From: Paramarasmius palmivorus
Taxonomy: Eukaryota; Basidiomycota; Agaricomycetes; Agaricales; Marasmiaceae
Assembly (NCBI GenBank): GCA_037176845.1
Contig: JAYKXP010000105.1
Span: forward strand, 1 to 64,000
DNA length: 64,000 nucleotides
Reading direction: 5' to 3'
The notes under the pieces are model-generated. The model was not told where the DNA came from and searched no databases. It saw nothing but the letters and a program-made list of their open reading frames with translations. This document shows, one piece after another, positions 34,420-46,853 of the stretch. How positions within the stretch are numbered: position 1 is the stretch's first letter; each line of letters starts with the position of its first letter. A program made the position numbers and the translations under genes.

Positions 34420-36504
34420 TCATTTTCCCAACCTGCCACGTATGACGTTTTGCAACGCTACACCATCATCCTAGATTAGAAACTCATCAGTAGAGCCCGA
34501 AACGTAGAGTAAATACAACAAGCTCTTACCTGATCCAACGACCAAGTGAAACAACCAGCCATGTTCTTGTCGCGAGCAAACTGAGCTTTGTCTCCCAACG
34601 GACCAGGTGTCATCGTATGTAACGACTGTTTGTTGGGATACGTTGTACAAGAATGGCGTGTCGCTGCAATCATCCCATGCTATGAGAAGGGTAGTCAACA
34701 TCCCACAGGGTGTGATAAGTAATATAGGTGCTTACCCATTGTAAAACACCTCCGCCTCGATAGTTGCCGTCTCCATCCTTTACGAGAGCTCCTTGTGCAA
34801 CAAGCGTCTTGAACGGAATCTGCTGTCCATACCAACCACGCAAGTCAGCAGCTGCAGGTGTAGGTGCTGAATCCTCTTGTTTATCCTGTCGGACTCGAGG
34901 GTGAGCACCGTTCAAGAAATTTTTGCCGTCAGCGTCTTGCTGCAGCAGCACCATGTCGCTCGAAGGGGCGAAGCTTCCGGTCAGAGTAGTTCTAGTACTC
35001 TGGGAGACATATCCGTAAAGAGGTACCCAAGGAGGAGCTTGGAAGCAGGAGCGCCAGCAGCTGTCCATTGATTGAATGCCGCTTCAGCGCTTGCTTGTGG
35101 CTGAGTAGATGTTCCACAACCGTTGTCTAAGTACGAGATGAATCTGATCAGAAGGATGTGATGTAGAAACTAACGGGTATGACATACTGAGAGGAGCATT
35201 AGGTCCCGGGTTTGCAGAAGCACCCCAAACATCATAGTTCCTACGACATATCCATTAATTGGGATATGAGCAGCCAAGAGAAGGGGCAACTCACATTATG
35301 TTGATATACGTCATCACATTAGCCCAAGCTGAGATATTCGTCAGAGGGCTACCGTTAGAACCAATCCAAGGGAGGTGAGGCACAGCAGCGGATATAATCT
35401 TATCCGCTCCAAGGGCAGAACGTAGGCGTTGGAACAGCTTGAGCAGATTAGGCGGCGTCTTCAGGCCCGTGTGGGTTGCCAGCACCGTTTGAGTTAGGAT
35501 ATTCCCAGTCGATATCAACGCCTATGCACATGACACATGCCAGTCAGATAGCGGTACATTAGCTAAAGGGATTGAGCTTACCAGCCAGGTTGAAAGAGTT
35601 GACAGCGCTGACAAGGGCATTGGTGAAGACCGACAGATTCTGATCGTTACTAACAGCTTGAGAGAACCATCTGCTTCCACCCCATCCACCGACCGATAAG
35701 ACGATCTTCGTGCCACGTCCACTATTGCTTGCAGCACTAACCAGGCGGCGTAGGGTGTTCTGGCTATCAGGATCCCAGTCCAGGCCTGAAGACTGATTTG
35801 GGATGGCAAATGCTTTGAGGGAGATAAGACACTTGTGTCGACCATCATAGAAAAACACTTGCCGAAGAACAAGATATCAAACTTTGAAAAGTCGATGCTC
35901 TCGGGAGGAACATCCCACACGCTCCAATCTGAATAGAGAGATAGCTAACATTAGATTCAGCGAGATACATCCTCTTATCTTGACATACCAGGATAGTAGG
36001 CAGCGGCGATCAAGTTACTCGCTTCTGCTTCGACTTTATCCTTGATGTCTAGCGCGGCCTTGCGAGACAGCGTCGAGGGTAGAGCATCCTCCAAATGGAA
36101 ACGACGAGAGGCATCAGAAGAAGGCTTCAGAAAGTCTACTAGAGCCGGATGATTCTCGTAGTCGGGAATCTGAACGATGTTCGAGAGGTATTTCGCCAGT
36201 CCAGTCTTACGTTCGGTGATGAGGTAGTCGTCGACCCAGGCAGAAGGAACGAATGTCGTGACCAAGATGCGTTTGGGGGGGAGAGTAATGTCTTTGGCGC
36301 CAATGGCGTCGTTCAACGCGAGGAACTGCAAGAGACGGTTGAGCACGATGACGCCAGTAAAATAAGCGAATAGATACCGACCTCAGAGTAGCGTCTTTCC
36401 ACAGTGGTCAATTTCCCATCACGGTTAACTTGAACGTTATAAAGAATGTGGGGCCGAGGAATCGACGTAGTCGTGTGAGAGGGAATCGATACAGAGAGAA
36501 CCAT
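34420..36504 (-). pseudogene. PX domain-GH18 chitinase fusion with frame breaks
   Basis: The start ATG is at 36504. Exon 1 and the next exon give HILYNVQVNRDGK, VERRYSEFLALNDAIG, ITLPPKR and ITERKTGLAKYLSNIV: a PX (phox) lipid-binding domain. The same exon runs on without a break into ASNLIAAAYYP, and the next exon continues DWSVWDVPPESIDFSKFDIL, the start of a GH18 chitinase. Then follow FAIPNQSSGLDWD, KIVLSVGGWGGSRWFSQAV and the catalytic VDIDWEYP (Asp-x-Asp-x-Glu kept). Later parts are LPWIGSNGSPL, MNYDVWGASANPGPNAPL, PLYGYVSQ, AGCFTWSLDQ and DDGVALQNVIRGRLGK. No signal peptide is seen. Frame changes are needed at about 35450 (extra base), 35025 (missing base in GGG), 34725 (splice join) and 34591 (extra base in GGG). 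The intron at 35813-35862 is GC-AG. Either it is a decaying gene or the assembly has indels. Confidence 0.75.
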
Positions 36505-36562
36505 GGTTGGAACGAAGGCCAGAAAGCGGGCAAGCTATCGCACCACGTTCACCGAACCCAGT

Positions 36563-36569
36563 TTATATA
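36563..36569 (-). promoter_or_regulatory. Candidate TATA box of the PX-GH18 gene
   Basis: The minus strand reads TATATAA about 60 bases upstream of the start codon at 36504, a usual distance for fungal core promoters. Confidence 0.45.
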
Positions 36570-39500
36570 GGTAATAAACCAGCCACTTGGAGCATATCCG
36601 TATTTTGATCTCTGATCCCGTCTCCATGGGAATCATCAGAGCGTGAAGTTCTGGAAAGGTTTGGCGGTTTTTCACATGATCGGCGGGAGAATCGAAGTTT
36701 CAGCTATGATTTCCTTTTTCTTGCTGTCTAATGTTTCTGCCTCGCATGAGGCAAAAACGTGGCGCCCCTGAAACGGTGTTTCAGCTGGAGATCGCTAACG
36801 AAGCATACTCTCAAACCTTCAGAGGAATTTTATTTTACACTTCAAACCTACTGAACGGAGGACAAATGGGTCAATCGTGACTCTGAGGTAGAAGCGGCAA
36901 CAAATGACGTACAAGTATGCTTTAGACTCGTATGATCTTTGCTAGAATAAGAAAAGCCTTCCTCACGACCAACATTGAGGCACAAGTCATTCATCTGCTA
37001 AAATGACAGAGTCAGTACTCTGTAATCCCTCCATGGACATCTGAGGGCCAGAAGGGTAAGCAAGGTAACCTCGAGGTAAGCAGCTGATCGGCTCAGATCC
37101 ACTCCCTGTGAAGGTCAAGGCTCGAGATAAGCTTTTACTTCTTTATTGTATGGAGCGCCCGCACTCACCCATGACTTAGTGCTGATGGGTGTCGGATGAT
37201 GAGCCGAAGAGTTCACAACCCCAACGCCAGCGAGACAATAGGAAAACTCCGAGCCTTTCGCTCTATCTCACTGCCGTAGCAAACTATCACACCTTTATTC
37301 AAGAGGTTATTAGGGACCAACCACTGGAATGCAGGAAACGCTGAGCCCTAGCACATCAAGACAGGATGATGAAACGAATTTCGGATGGTAGATTGATGTA
37401 GGTGGTACACGTATACGCTAGAAGTAGGACTCTATATGAAGAAATAATCAGTCGAATAGACATGGATATAGATGGATGGTAAAGACGCACAAGCTATCGG
37501 GGCCGAGTGGTCGGCCCTTGTGGTGTTCTGGGGTATCTAGACATATCAAAATCCCGCAATAGTACTGTGTTTCCGGAACGAAAGGAACCGAGTGTAATGT
37601 CCGTATTGACCCTTTATGTCGTTCACAACCTCTATACTAATAGACTGGGGAGGATGTGACAAGAAAACGGTATATCCGGACGCTTGGCATGCCAACAATT
37701 CGTAGGACTAAACACTGTTGTCGATGATGATCAACTCGTTCAGTGCAGCAACGATGTCTGTAAGAGCGTGTAAGCTTGGTTATGCGATAATTCAGTATAT
37801 CAAACACTGTACTGTGCCCTCTTGTGAATGTCTCGGCCCAATGTGGACGCCCGCTTTGAGGATCATTGTCATCAAAAAAGTTGGTGGGGATCATCTTCGG
37901 AGGGAGGTATGTATCGAATGTGATTTGCTCATCCACTATGAACGTTTTCGATATAGACGGTCAGAGATTTGAGTCCGTAGGTCCATCCATTTTCCTCGAA
38001 CAACCGAGCTTCTCGTTGTAGAAGGTTAAATGAGTAACTTTTTTGAACGAGACAGTTACTCTGAAACGCACCAAGCTATGATAAGTTCCACTCCAAGATA
38101 CCACACTAATAGATGTGAGTTCCCAAAGGCCCTTTCCAACTCCTGGCTGCGCTTTGTCGCGAGGACAGCGAAAAAAATTTGCTGGTAGAAGCAGTTTCGT
38201 ATTTTATCTTGCAGGCTTGAGGCTCTGTCATGTTGTCTCGCGTGGGGTAGGAATAGGAAATTGAATATTGGGCTTTCGTTGGTTCTTCATTGACTCTGAG
38301 ATCTAGAGCCTGTCTAGAGTTCAGTAGGCTGAGTCGGCAAGTTAGGGAGACCTGGACCAGGAGAGACACGCAGAGAAGCGTGGGACAGTGCACGAGTTAC
38401 GCGCGACCGAGTTGCGACCGTTCGGACCACGCATTTCCTTTTCCACAACCACCATGTCGAATTGATGTCGAAAAATTTTTCACCTTGCAGCAATTCGAGT
38501 TCATTCACGATCGTTTCCTGTTCTGAATGGATCCCACATCCCTCCCGCAGTCTCAAGTAGTGCCTCGGCTATCCCGAATTCTGTACGCCGGATCACGACC
38601 GAATCACGACATGCGAACAGTGCGAACGAGCGGAAAGGAGAGTACCTTCAAGCTTCAAAGTTCAATATTCAATGTTTGGGCGAGTTAGCTTTCTCCTTGC
38701 GGTGACATTCGATGCGTCCTGGATTCTGCTGCCTCATGGTAGGTCGTAAATACTATAAGTGCGATCGCCCGACTCACTTGGTACAGCTCTCTTTGCCCTT
38801 TGATTGAGGAGCACTACTCCGGCAAATCGGCGTAATTTGTGCTCAAAAATCCCGGTGTTTCAACCCAACCTTGATTTCGGCTGTTGCGGTCTTTTGTTAC
38901 GCTGATGCCAGGTCCACCCACTGCCTGTTTTCCTCGCAATGGATCGAACAGGTTGCTGGTGTTTTGCATTCACGTCGAATTCGTTGGTGAAGTTCAAGGT
39001 GAGCGTCCAATCCTTCGTTTTGTCACTTTAATGAATTTCTGAACAATTTTACAAGGAAACGCATAAACCCGCATACGGTCCGGCTCATTCGAGGTCAACC
39101 TTACCGATTTGCTTGGCGTTGTGAGTTACTCCTTCAAGTTCCCAGATGTTGAGGCATTGATCTATAGACTACAGTTTTCCTTTTGTCCAGGCTCTTTTCC
39201 AGCGGTCGAGTAACCACAATGCTGACTATGATTCGAAAAGCTTTCGCACCAAGATACTTACCAACAAGAGCCACTATGAAGTTATTCATCCCGTAATTGG
39301 CCTTCTAGCCAAAACGTCATGTAAAGCGTATCATAGAACAACATCAACACTCTGAGGTAAAAGTTCATCCACTTCTCACTGGTATTGAATGATACTCGGT
39401 TACCCCCAAAGCCGGACCATAGCGCACTGGTTTACGCTGAGAGGCAATTCAGCACAACACATGTCGATCAGGGTCAAACCTTGCATTTCTCTCGCGGATA

Positions 39501-39577
39501 TGTCCTTGGTAAGCGTTCTGTCCTACCAACACCATTCCTCAATAACCGAAAATTTCAGGCACTACCAACGAAACGGC
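36570..39577. other. 3 kb without a recognised gene
   Basis: Scattered short open frames (for example 37637-37936 (-), 38290-38526 (+) and 38314-38556 (-)) overlap on opposite strands, lack recognisable motifs and do not link through plausible introns. The right end is the laccase promoter. Confidence 0.5.
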
Positions 39578-39584
39578 TATAAAA
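39578..39584 (+). promoter_or_regulatory. TATA box of the laccase gene
   Basis: TATAAAA in the context GGCTATAAAAGC, 52 bases before the laccase start codon. Confidence 0.65.
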
Positions 39585-39635
39585 GCTGGCTTTTGTGAGC
39601 TTATATGCCTCATCCTCACCTCCCCTAGAGTTCCA

Positions 39636-42003
39636 ATGGCTCGCCTTCAATCGCTTTTATCCTTCGTCCTTCTCGCTCTGTCTGCAGGCGTCCATGCAGC
39701 TATCGGACCTGAAGCTGACTTGGTCATCTCCAATGGCGTTGTAAGCCCTGATGGCTTCAGTCGTAGCGCTGTTCTTGCTGGTGGCACAGCAATGGGCCCT
39801 CTCATCGTTGGCAGCAAGGTAGACGTCGAGTCACTCGTCTTTATACATCAATGCTGACGGTATAACAAGGGCGAGAGCTTGAAAATCAACGTGGTTAATC
39901 AGTTGAATGACAACACCATGTTGCAGTCTACTAGTATTGTAGGCTGTCTTCCACTCCTTCAAAGACGCATTTCTGACCACGACTTGATACATAGCACTGG
40001 CACGGGTTTTTCCAAACTCATACCAATTGGGCTGATGGGCCTGCTTTCGTGAACCAATGCCCAATCCCTCACGGTACTAGCTTCTTGTACGACTTCCCAG
40101 TTAGAGAGCAAGCAGGAACATTCTGGTACCATTCTCATCTCTGTGAGTATTTCTCTTTCCTTGCGGCCACCGTTTCTGACCCGTTCCGAACACTCAGCGA
40201 CGCAATACTGTGACGGCCTTCGTGGTCCGATTGTCATCTATGACCCAGATGACCCTTACAAGGATATGTATGATGTTGATGACGGTATGATTTTCCCTAG
40301 CTGTTACTTGCTGCGGCGGGCACTCATCTTGACCACAGAATCAACCGTCATCACGTTGGCGGATTGGTACCACGAGAAGGCAAAGACCCTTTTAGATCCG
40401 TGAGTGCCCAACGTATTTCCTCTACCCATGCTAACACTTTATAGAACACCGGACTCTACCCTAATCAACGGCCTTGGACGGTAAGTACCGTTTTACCGCA
40501 GCTGTACCTGCATGCCACTCACATGTCCTCAGATGGAAGAAGGGCGATGCCACTGAACTTGCAGTAATTCAAGTCCAACAGGGAAAGAGGCAAGTACCAG
40601 TTGACCTAATCTGAGGCATATTTTGATCTTTAAGCCCAGATATCGCATGCGTCTGGTCAACGTTGCTTGTGGACCTGACTATATCTTCTCGATTGATAAC
40701 CATGAGATGTGAGTTTGTGGTTTCCATTTCAGTCGCCTGAGGCTAAATGTCATTGCAGGACCGTCATCGAGGCTGACAGCATAAACCACGAACCTGTAAC
40801 GGTCGGTGGGCTTCGTATCTTCATCGGTGAGTGCTAATCTATATTTGTCGTCTAACTCATCTCTGACACGGACCTTCTCTAGGTCAGCGTTATTCGTTCA
40901 TCGTGAGTCTTCGTCTACATCCACCAGTGCGACAAGCTTATTTCTTCAACCAGCTCGAAGCAAACCGACCCGTCGGAAATTACTGGATCCACGCCGATCC
41001 TTCCTATGGCGATAACGGCTTCAATGGTGGCATCAACTCGGCTATTCTCCGCTACGTCGGCGCACCAGAAACCGAGCCTGCAGATGATCTTGTACAGAGC
41101 TTCGTCGCTGCCAAGAAACCGGATAACATGCTCAACGAAGCCGATCTACACCCTCTCGAGAATCCTGGCACAGTTGGTGAACCATTCCCGGGTGGTGTCG
41201 ATTACGCTGTAAACTTGCACATCAGTACTGTACGTTCTTCTCACTCCTCAACCAATATCACCTAACCCGATACGAACGTCGAACAGTCTAGCGATCACTT
41301 CGCTATCAATGGCATCGAATATGAATCGCCGACTCTTCCTGTTTTGTTGCAAATCATGAGCGGTGCTCAACAGGCCGGAGATTTGTTGCCTACAGGATCA
41401 GTTTATGAGCTCCCTGTGAATTCGAGCATCGAAGTCAGCTTCACAGGAGGTGGTGTCAAAGGTTTCGAACACCCCATGCACCTGCACGGTGTAAGTACTT
41501 TGACGCCCGATCTTTCCTTCCACTTTCTAAATGGACGATTTCTACAGCATGCATTCGATGTGGTCCGAGTCGCTGGGTCTGATACATACAACTACGCTAA
41601 TCCAGTACGTTCTTGTCTTTTCGCAGTTCGCAGTCTCAAGTTGCTCACAACATAACTCAGGTTCGCCGAGACGTCGTCAGCACTGGCAAAGGAGGCGACA
41701 ATGTCACTTTCCGATTCTTCACTGACAACCCCGGCCCTTGGTTCCTCCACTGCCACATTGACTGGCATCTTGAAGTGTACGTCCTATCCCTCTCCAATCC
41801 GGATCTCACTGATTTACTCGATTAAAGTGGACTTGCTGTTGTCTTTGCTGAAGCGCGGGACGAGACAAGTCAATGGGTTGAAGTTCCTCGTGAGTATCTT
41901 CACTGCATGCGATCATTGGTGCGGGATCCGCTAACATATCGCCGTAGCTGCTTGGGATGAACTATGCCCTGCATATGAAGCTCTCGCTCCTGGCGAACTA
42001 TAA
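39636..42003 (+). CDS. Laccase (multicopper oxidase, EC 1.10.3.2)
   Basis: The ATG (39636) opens the signal peptide [21 protein letters not shown]. About 15 exons joined by roughly 50-bp introns read a full three-domain laccase. The copper-ligand regions are L1 [20 protein letters not shown]2 [20 protein letters not shown]3 HPMHLHGHAFDVV and L4 [17 protein letters not shown]. The axial position after L4 is Leu (GLAVVFAE), as expected for higher-potential laccases. Other family landmarks are [38 protein letters not shown] and GNYWIHADP. The intron at 40590-40639 is GC-AG. The protein ends LAPGEL at 42003. Its role is extracellular oxidation of phenols with reduction of oxygen to water, in lignin turnover, pigment or detoxification. 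No neighbouring oxidase or cluster was seen. Confidence 0.93.
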
Positions 42004-42218
42004 TGATGATTGATTGGATGACTGGATTATTTATATTGGTGTCTAGCCATTTATTTATTACACGTCTCGTGTTCAATATTCAAAGTAGATGTTTGCGACA
42101 AGAAACGGTCCTGCATTAACGCGTTGTGGTTGTGTAGGAATCTCAGCGTTTTCAGGGACGTCTAGAGTAATGGCGCGATGAGCATAATCCATTTGCGATG
42201 TGGTTTTAACACGCACCT

Positions 42219-42846
42219 TCAATCTACATCACCGTGCTGAAGGGAAAGTACCGATAAGGCGTCGACGATATCATCTCCGTCAGACTGGGCCACGATGATC
42301 CCTATGTCACCGTCAAAATCACCACCGCTGAGAAACCTGTTCTGAGTTGACTGTGCTTCCGACCCCACCATTGGATATGCAATGTCACCATCGAAGTCAC
42401 CTCCGCTGAGCACGCTGAGCCCGATGGGATCATGATGGAGTCTTGCCTGCATTACTAGTCGATACAACTCGTCCCATTCCAGATCTGGGTTGAGCTTCAC
42501 CAGAGATTAAGCATAAACTTGAGTTCACTGGAAGGACGAACTCACCGTAATATACATGTCAAAATCGGCAACTCCGTGATAATCTGCGCCCTCGAGTTGG
42601 AGATGCACTGAAAGATCTCGTCTGTCGCTGTCGTTTGACTCGGACGAATCTGGGCTTCTCTGGACGATCCACAATACAGTCTATATATCTTTCCTCAAAG
42701 AAACGGAGAGAACTGACCTCTACAGACCCGCGATCCTCGTCTTGTTCCCTTTGGTTGTCCATGGTCAGGGCACTGGTGATGGTGGTCGTGGTTTGAGTTG
42801 AAGCTTGGGCATCAAAATTGTGAGTGCATGTTGTTTTGGTAGACAT
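42219..42846 (-). CDS. Small hypothetical protein with two GGDFDGD motifs
   Basis: The start ATG (42846) gives MSTKTTCTHNFDAQAST and an acidic stretch MDNQREQDEDRGSVE. After a probable intron come SNDSDRRDLSVHLQLEGADY and HGVADFDMYIT, then, after a second intron, LNPDLEWDELYRLVMQARLH. The last 60 residues contain LSGGDFDGDIAYPMV and LSGGDFDGDIGIIVAQ, an internal repeat. The motif resembles the DxDGD catalytic loop of eukaryotic RNA-dependent RNA polymerases (SGGDLDGD), but no other RdRP part is visible and the protein is only about 170 residues. Function is unknown. Exon joins are by eye. Confidence 0.45.
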
Positions 42847-42876
42847 TTGGCTATCAATTTTATGTAGCCAACTCAA

Positions 42877-44768
42877 CCGTCTGATTTCTCTCCTATAGTC
42901 GCACTAGTACTAAATACATATCTGACGATGTTTACTATAGTCTGGACATACTAAGTACGACCCTCGGGGAAATGAGATAAGCCCAGTAATACAATGTAAC
43001 TTGAATCGAGCCGCAATGCTTCACGGAACTCTGAAGACTATCCAGCTTCTCCGAGAATTGTTTTTGATCTCGGTAACTCATAGGCTCTTGGTGCAAGGTT
43101 GTTCAATGTCGAAGCGACTGGAATGCGTTGCCAGAATAAGACTTTGAGCTTTGAGGTCAGCCAGGAATGTTACTTTGAATCGCAAGTTGGTAACGTTGAA
43201 GATTTCTGGGGGAAATACATAGCTTGGGGGTTAAGTTGATCAGTAAAAAAGAATGATATCCACAGGAATTACGCGCGTACTCACAGACGATTTTAGGAAA
43301 GACTTGCCCCATCCTAACATCGCGTGCTGCGATTCCCTGAGCCCACTGATATTGACCACGTTACGCCATGTCGCGAAGTCGATCCTTCTGTATAGTGAAT
43401 TTTGTGGATATGGCTTACCATTATCTCTGACTCATGACAGCGAGAAGGAAAGAAGCGTGGGATCGGAAAAGGATCGGCACAAAACAACCGACGGCGTTTC
43501 CTTTTTCGGAGACCGCCCTTGGTTGCAACAAGGGCTAAGCGCTACTGTGTCGTCCTTGACCTTCTCGCATACGATATGGATCGTCATCCAACAGGACTCG
43601 TCGTATTTTCCTGTAGCAGGGAAAACCAGCGGGAAATGTCCAAAGAAACACGGTACGAATACCTGCTTTATATCGTTGAAACCTGGTTACTCACCGAGAT
43701 GGCTCAGGGATTGACAAGAGATCGTTCACTTTGGCTCTTCGCAGAATAGACCGTATAGACCCGAAGAATGGCGATCTCTCTCCATGATTTGCTCCGGGAT
43801 CCCTCAAAAAGGTCGTGTCTAGGCCGAGGTCCTAAGACGCTTGAAAAAAGGGCTGGAAGCTTGCCCTAGGACTTTACTTGTTCGACGTGTCAAAGACTGG
43901 ACGGGAACAGACAGAGGAATGACTGGGTGTATGGTAAGCGGAGGCTGAGGCTCTAGAGCTTGGTGAGTGCGTGTATACTTTCAGTACAATCAACACATAC
44001 TGAATTTCGTCCTCAAGCTTCGATCCCGACTCCAGTGCTGTCTTCAGACATGGCAGTGGACATTAGGATCGAATAGATGACGAAGATATCTTTATTTGCC
44101 CTCCCGAACCTAAAACAACCGTAAAACACAATAATTCAGCCCATAGCCAGCTGTGGAATTCCAGGCACATAGCCTGGCTGAAGATGCACCCTAAGCGACC
44201 ACATTATATGAATGTGGAACGACAAAAGCCCGTCTAGCTTGCTTGTACTACACAAATTTACAGGGTTCTACTGGGGAGAATTATCGCAAAAAGGCTCGGC
44301 TTTCAAGAAAAGGATGCCAGTCCATACCTCGATATTCACAACCTTTGCATTTTCTACTGGCTATCATAAGTGGGGTACGCACATAGTCTACAAATCCGAA
44401 TATGCCAAGCTAATTGAATCGAATCGAATTCTGCAGTATTGAACGCCCTGCTGGATACGAATTACTGGAAGAGTTTGGTGGAACATGCTGGTGTGTTGGA
44501 ATACAAGAGTGGTAAAAGGTGGTTAAGGGTAGGTTGTTTCTAATGGACCAAACAATGAATACGGGCTGATAAAATTTTTCTGGCAGCTTCTGGACATTGT
44601 CGTTCGCATTTGGCAATATTTCCGCGTTTGATAGTGACCGAGCTTCATTGTTCCAAGTCGGTGACTCGAAGTACACGTGAGAACTGCAAAATGGCGGTAA
44701 CGTGCAACTTTGGACTTGCGCGCGTCTTTTCCACCGACAACCAGAAATTCGATATCCTCCCTTCTACC
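42877..44768. other. Intergenic, no gene recognised
   Basis: A plus-strand open frame at 43253-43714 is long for this region (153 codons) but has no recognisable domain and no exon partners. The rest appears non-coding. Confidence 0.45.
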
Positions 44769-46853
44769 ATGTCTCCTACACAAGTGAAGATGCCTGTAAT
44801 TGCCGCCGCACCTTTGTGAGTACACTTACTGCTTTATATACTTCGATCATACTCAATTTGTGGCAGCACTCAGGAAACGTTGTTCGAAAATCTGGAACCA
44901 TCATGGTATGTCTCGTTTCTTGTTTCTCTCTGCCACGAATAGCTTGTGCTCATGACCTGCAAGTCCCCGTGACTCGAATCTATTTGAAGAGCTATTTGGC
45001 TCTGAATCTGAAGATGGCGACGACCGATTGGAGGACCACCACCACCACCACCATCACCACAACTTGACAGCTCCCGACGAAGTCCACGATAGCTCTCACC
45101 ACACCGTTTCTCCCTCGCAAAACCCGGCCGTGAATCTCCACCACTGCCTCGATCAACCTCACGTCTCGAGTTCTCGAGTTCCGCCTTTTGAAAATGGAAA
45201 GATAGGCATCGATGCCCCAGTGGCTCAACCCCAGGAGCTTTCGCCAGAAAGACTACGAAGATGTGGCAGAAGAAGCTCGCAGTCAGTTGGAGTTGTCAAT
45301 GACGACGACTCTGCTATCGTCAAGGAAAACCTGCCAGTCCTCGCGACTACTGAGTGCGTCGAACACTAATCTTCAGCTATGAACAAAAGCTCATCGTTTC
45401 CCATTTTTCAGAGCTCCTCGACTCAATGCAACATATCCGAATAGGGACCAAGTACTAGGCAAGCGGCGGATCTCTGAGGCTAAAAATGATACAAGGGTTT
45501 TTAAGTACGCACTTGTTTCTTCTTACACAGAGCCAGTACTGAGTCCCAAATTTACGCAGCTTCACTAGGGAGGCGTTGGAATCGGCACTCCCACTAGCCG
45601 TTGGGACTGTGATTGGTCTGGGTAGACCTGTTCCGAGCTTCTTTGAAAGGGTCGAATGGGAGGAACTACTACGGCTAGCATTCTGGGTGGTCTACACCTC
45701 AAACTCCGACGAGTTTGTGCGGAGAGGAGTTGTCCTGAAAGACCGCTCAAGTATCCACTTTGGAGGTCTTTGGATCGAGGAGTTGGGTTTCACACAGGAT
45801 CTGCTTGATGAAGCCGTCGATAATCACAAGACGGAGGATGTTGCCGCACTCGAGCTCGAGCAAAAGGCAGCCCCGTTAGAACCTCCAGTCTCCGATGCCA
45901 ATCTTTCCGAACTGCCATTCGCGGGCGATCAGGAACTAGACGAGTTCGAGATTTATAGGATGTCCAGTGCGCCTCGACCCTTCGAACGACCTATACGCCC
46001 GCTTCCGACGTATGCCTCGCAACGCATGCAGGTCGAATGGGGTTCACATGTCCCTGAGCCACTCGCGGTACCAAACAACCAATACGGCCCTTCTCCTGGC
46101 TGGCCCATGCCAGCATCCATTTCAAACATGCCAATGGCGAACTATGCCAATGGACCTCAGCTTCCCATTGTCCCCGCTCAAAATCCCGAACACGGCCATG
46201 TTTGGTTCGGACAGCAGAACCAACCAGAATACCACTGCCATGCTCGACTGCATAAGCAGCACAATCACCAACATCAACACCCTCCGCCTCCAGCTTTTCA
46301 CCCCCAAATGACAGGTTATCATAACAACTACAATCAGCTTGCAGCTGCTACTCCAGCCACTCCTCCTATTGTACCTCCCAGAAACTATACCTTCATTGGG
46401 CACATCGCCCCACAACCCGTTCATAATCCCTCTGCCCATGGTATCCAGCCGCGCGCGGGTCCTAGTACCCAGCCTTTGGCTGCCCCTTCTCAGCGCTCTC
46501 GTTCGACCGCGTTGCACATTCATACAGGTCTGAGAGAATGCAGGCATCAATCCAATGATGGAACAATATGTCGCGCAATGGTCGATCGGGTCGACAGTCG
46601 TACACATTTCGCAATAGCGCATGGCTACAAACTTCCCGCCAAAAGCAAAGAGATGATTCAGTGCAGATGGGAAGGCTGCACTGAGTCAATCCAATGGTGC
46701 AATTACAAAAAACATATTGATGGAGGGAAACATTTCGGCTTTCTGCTGGCTGAATGCCCGAAATGTGGTGAGAAGCTTTCGACAGCTTGGTCGAGGAGCC
46801 GCCACGACGGGAGCGCGTGCGCGAAAAAACGAGCAAAAAAGGGATTGCAATAG
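44769..46853 (+). CDS. Zinc-finger-like protein, Agaricomycete type
   Basis: A probable first exon is MSPTQVKMPVIAAAPL (44769). Later exons read an acidic LFEELFGSESEDGDDRLED followed by eight consecutive histidines (about 45028-45060), then LGKRRISEAKNDTRVF. The large last exon (from about 45560) holds ALPLAVGTVIGLGRPVPSFF, a long proline/histidine/glutamine-rich stretch (45960-46500), and a cysteine/histidine-rich end: RECRHQSNDGTICRAM, HFAIAHGY, IQCRWEGCTESIQWC, YKKHIDGGKHF and ECPKCGEKL with a final RHDGSACAKK. The C-terminus looks like two or three degenerate C2H2-type units, so nucleic-acid binding is plausible. The DQ-x-LGKRxxS segment and overall layout recall the partial gene at 62518. 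I do not recognise a named family. First-exon joins are tentative. Confidence 0.6.

Noticed and set aside
43253..43714. A 153-codon plus-strand open frame
   Set aside because: No recognisable domain, no ATG context of note, no linked exons; an overlapping frame is also open. Not called as a gene.
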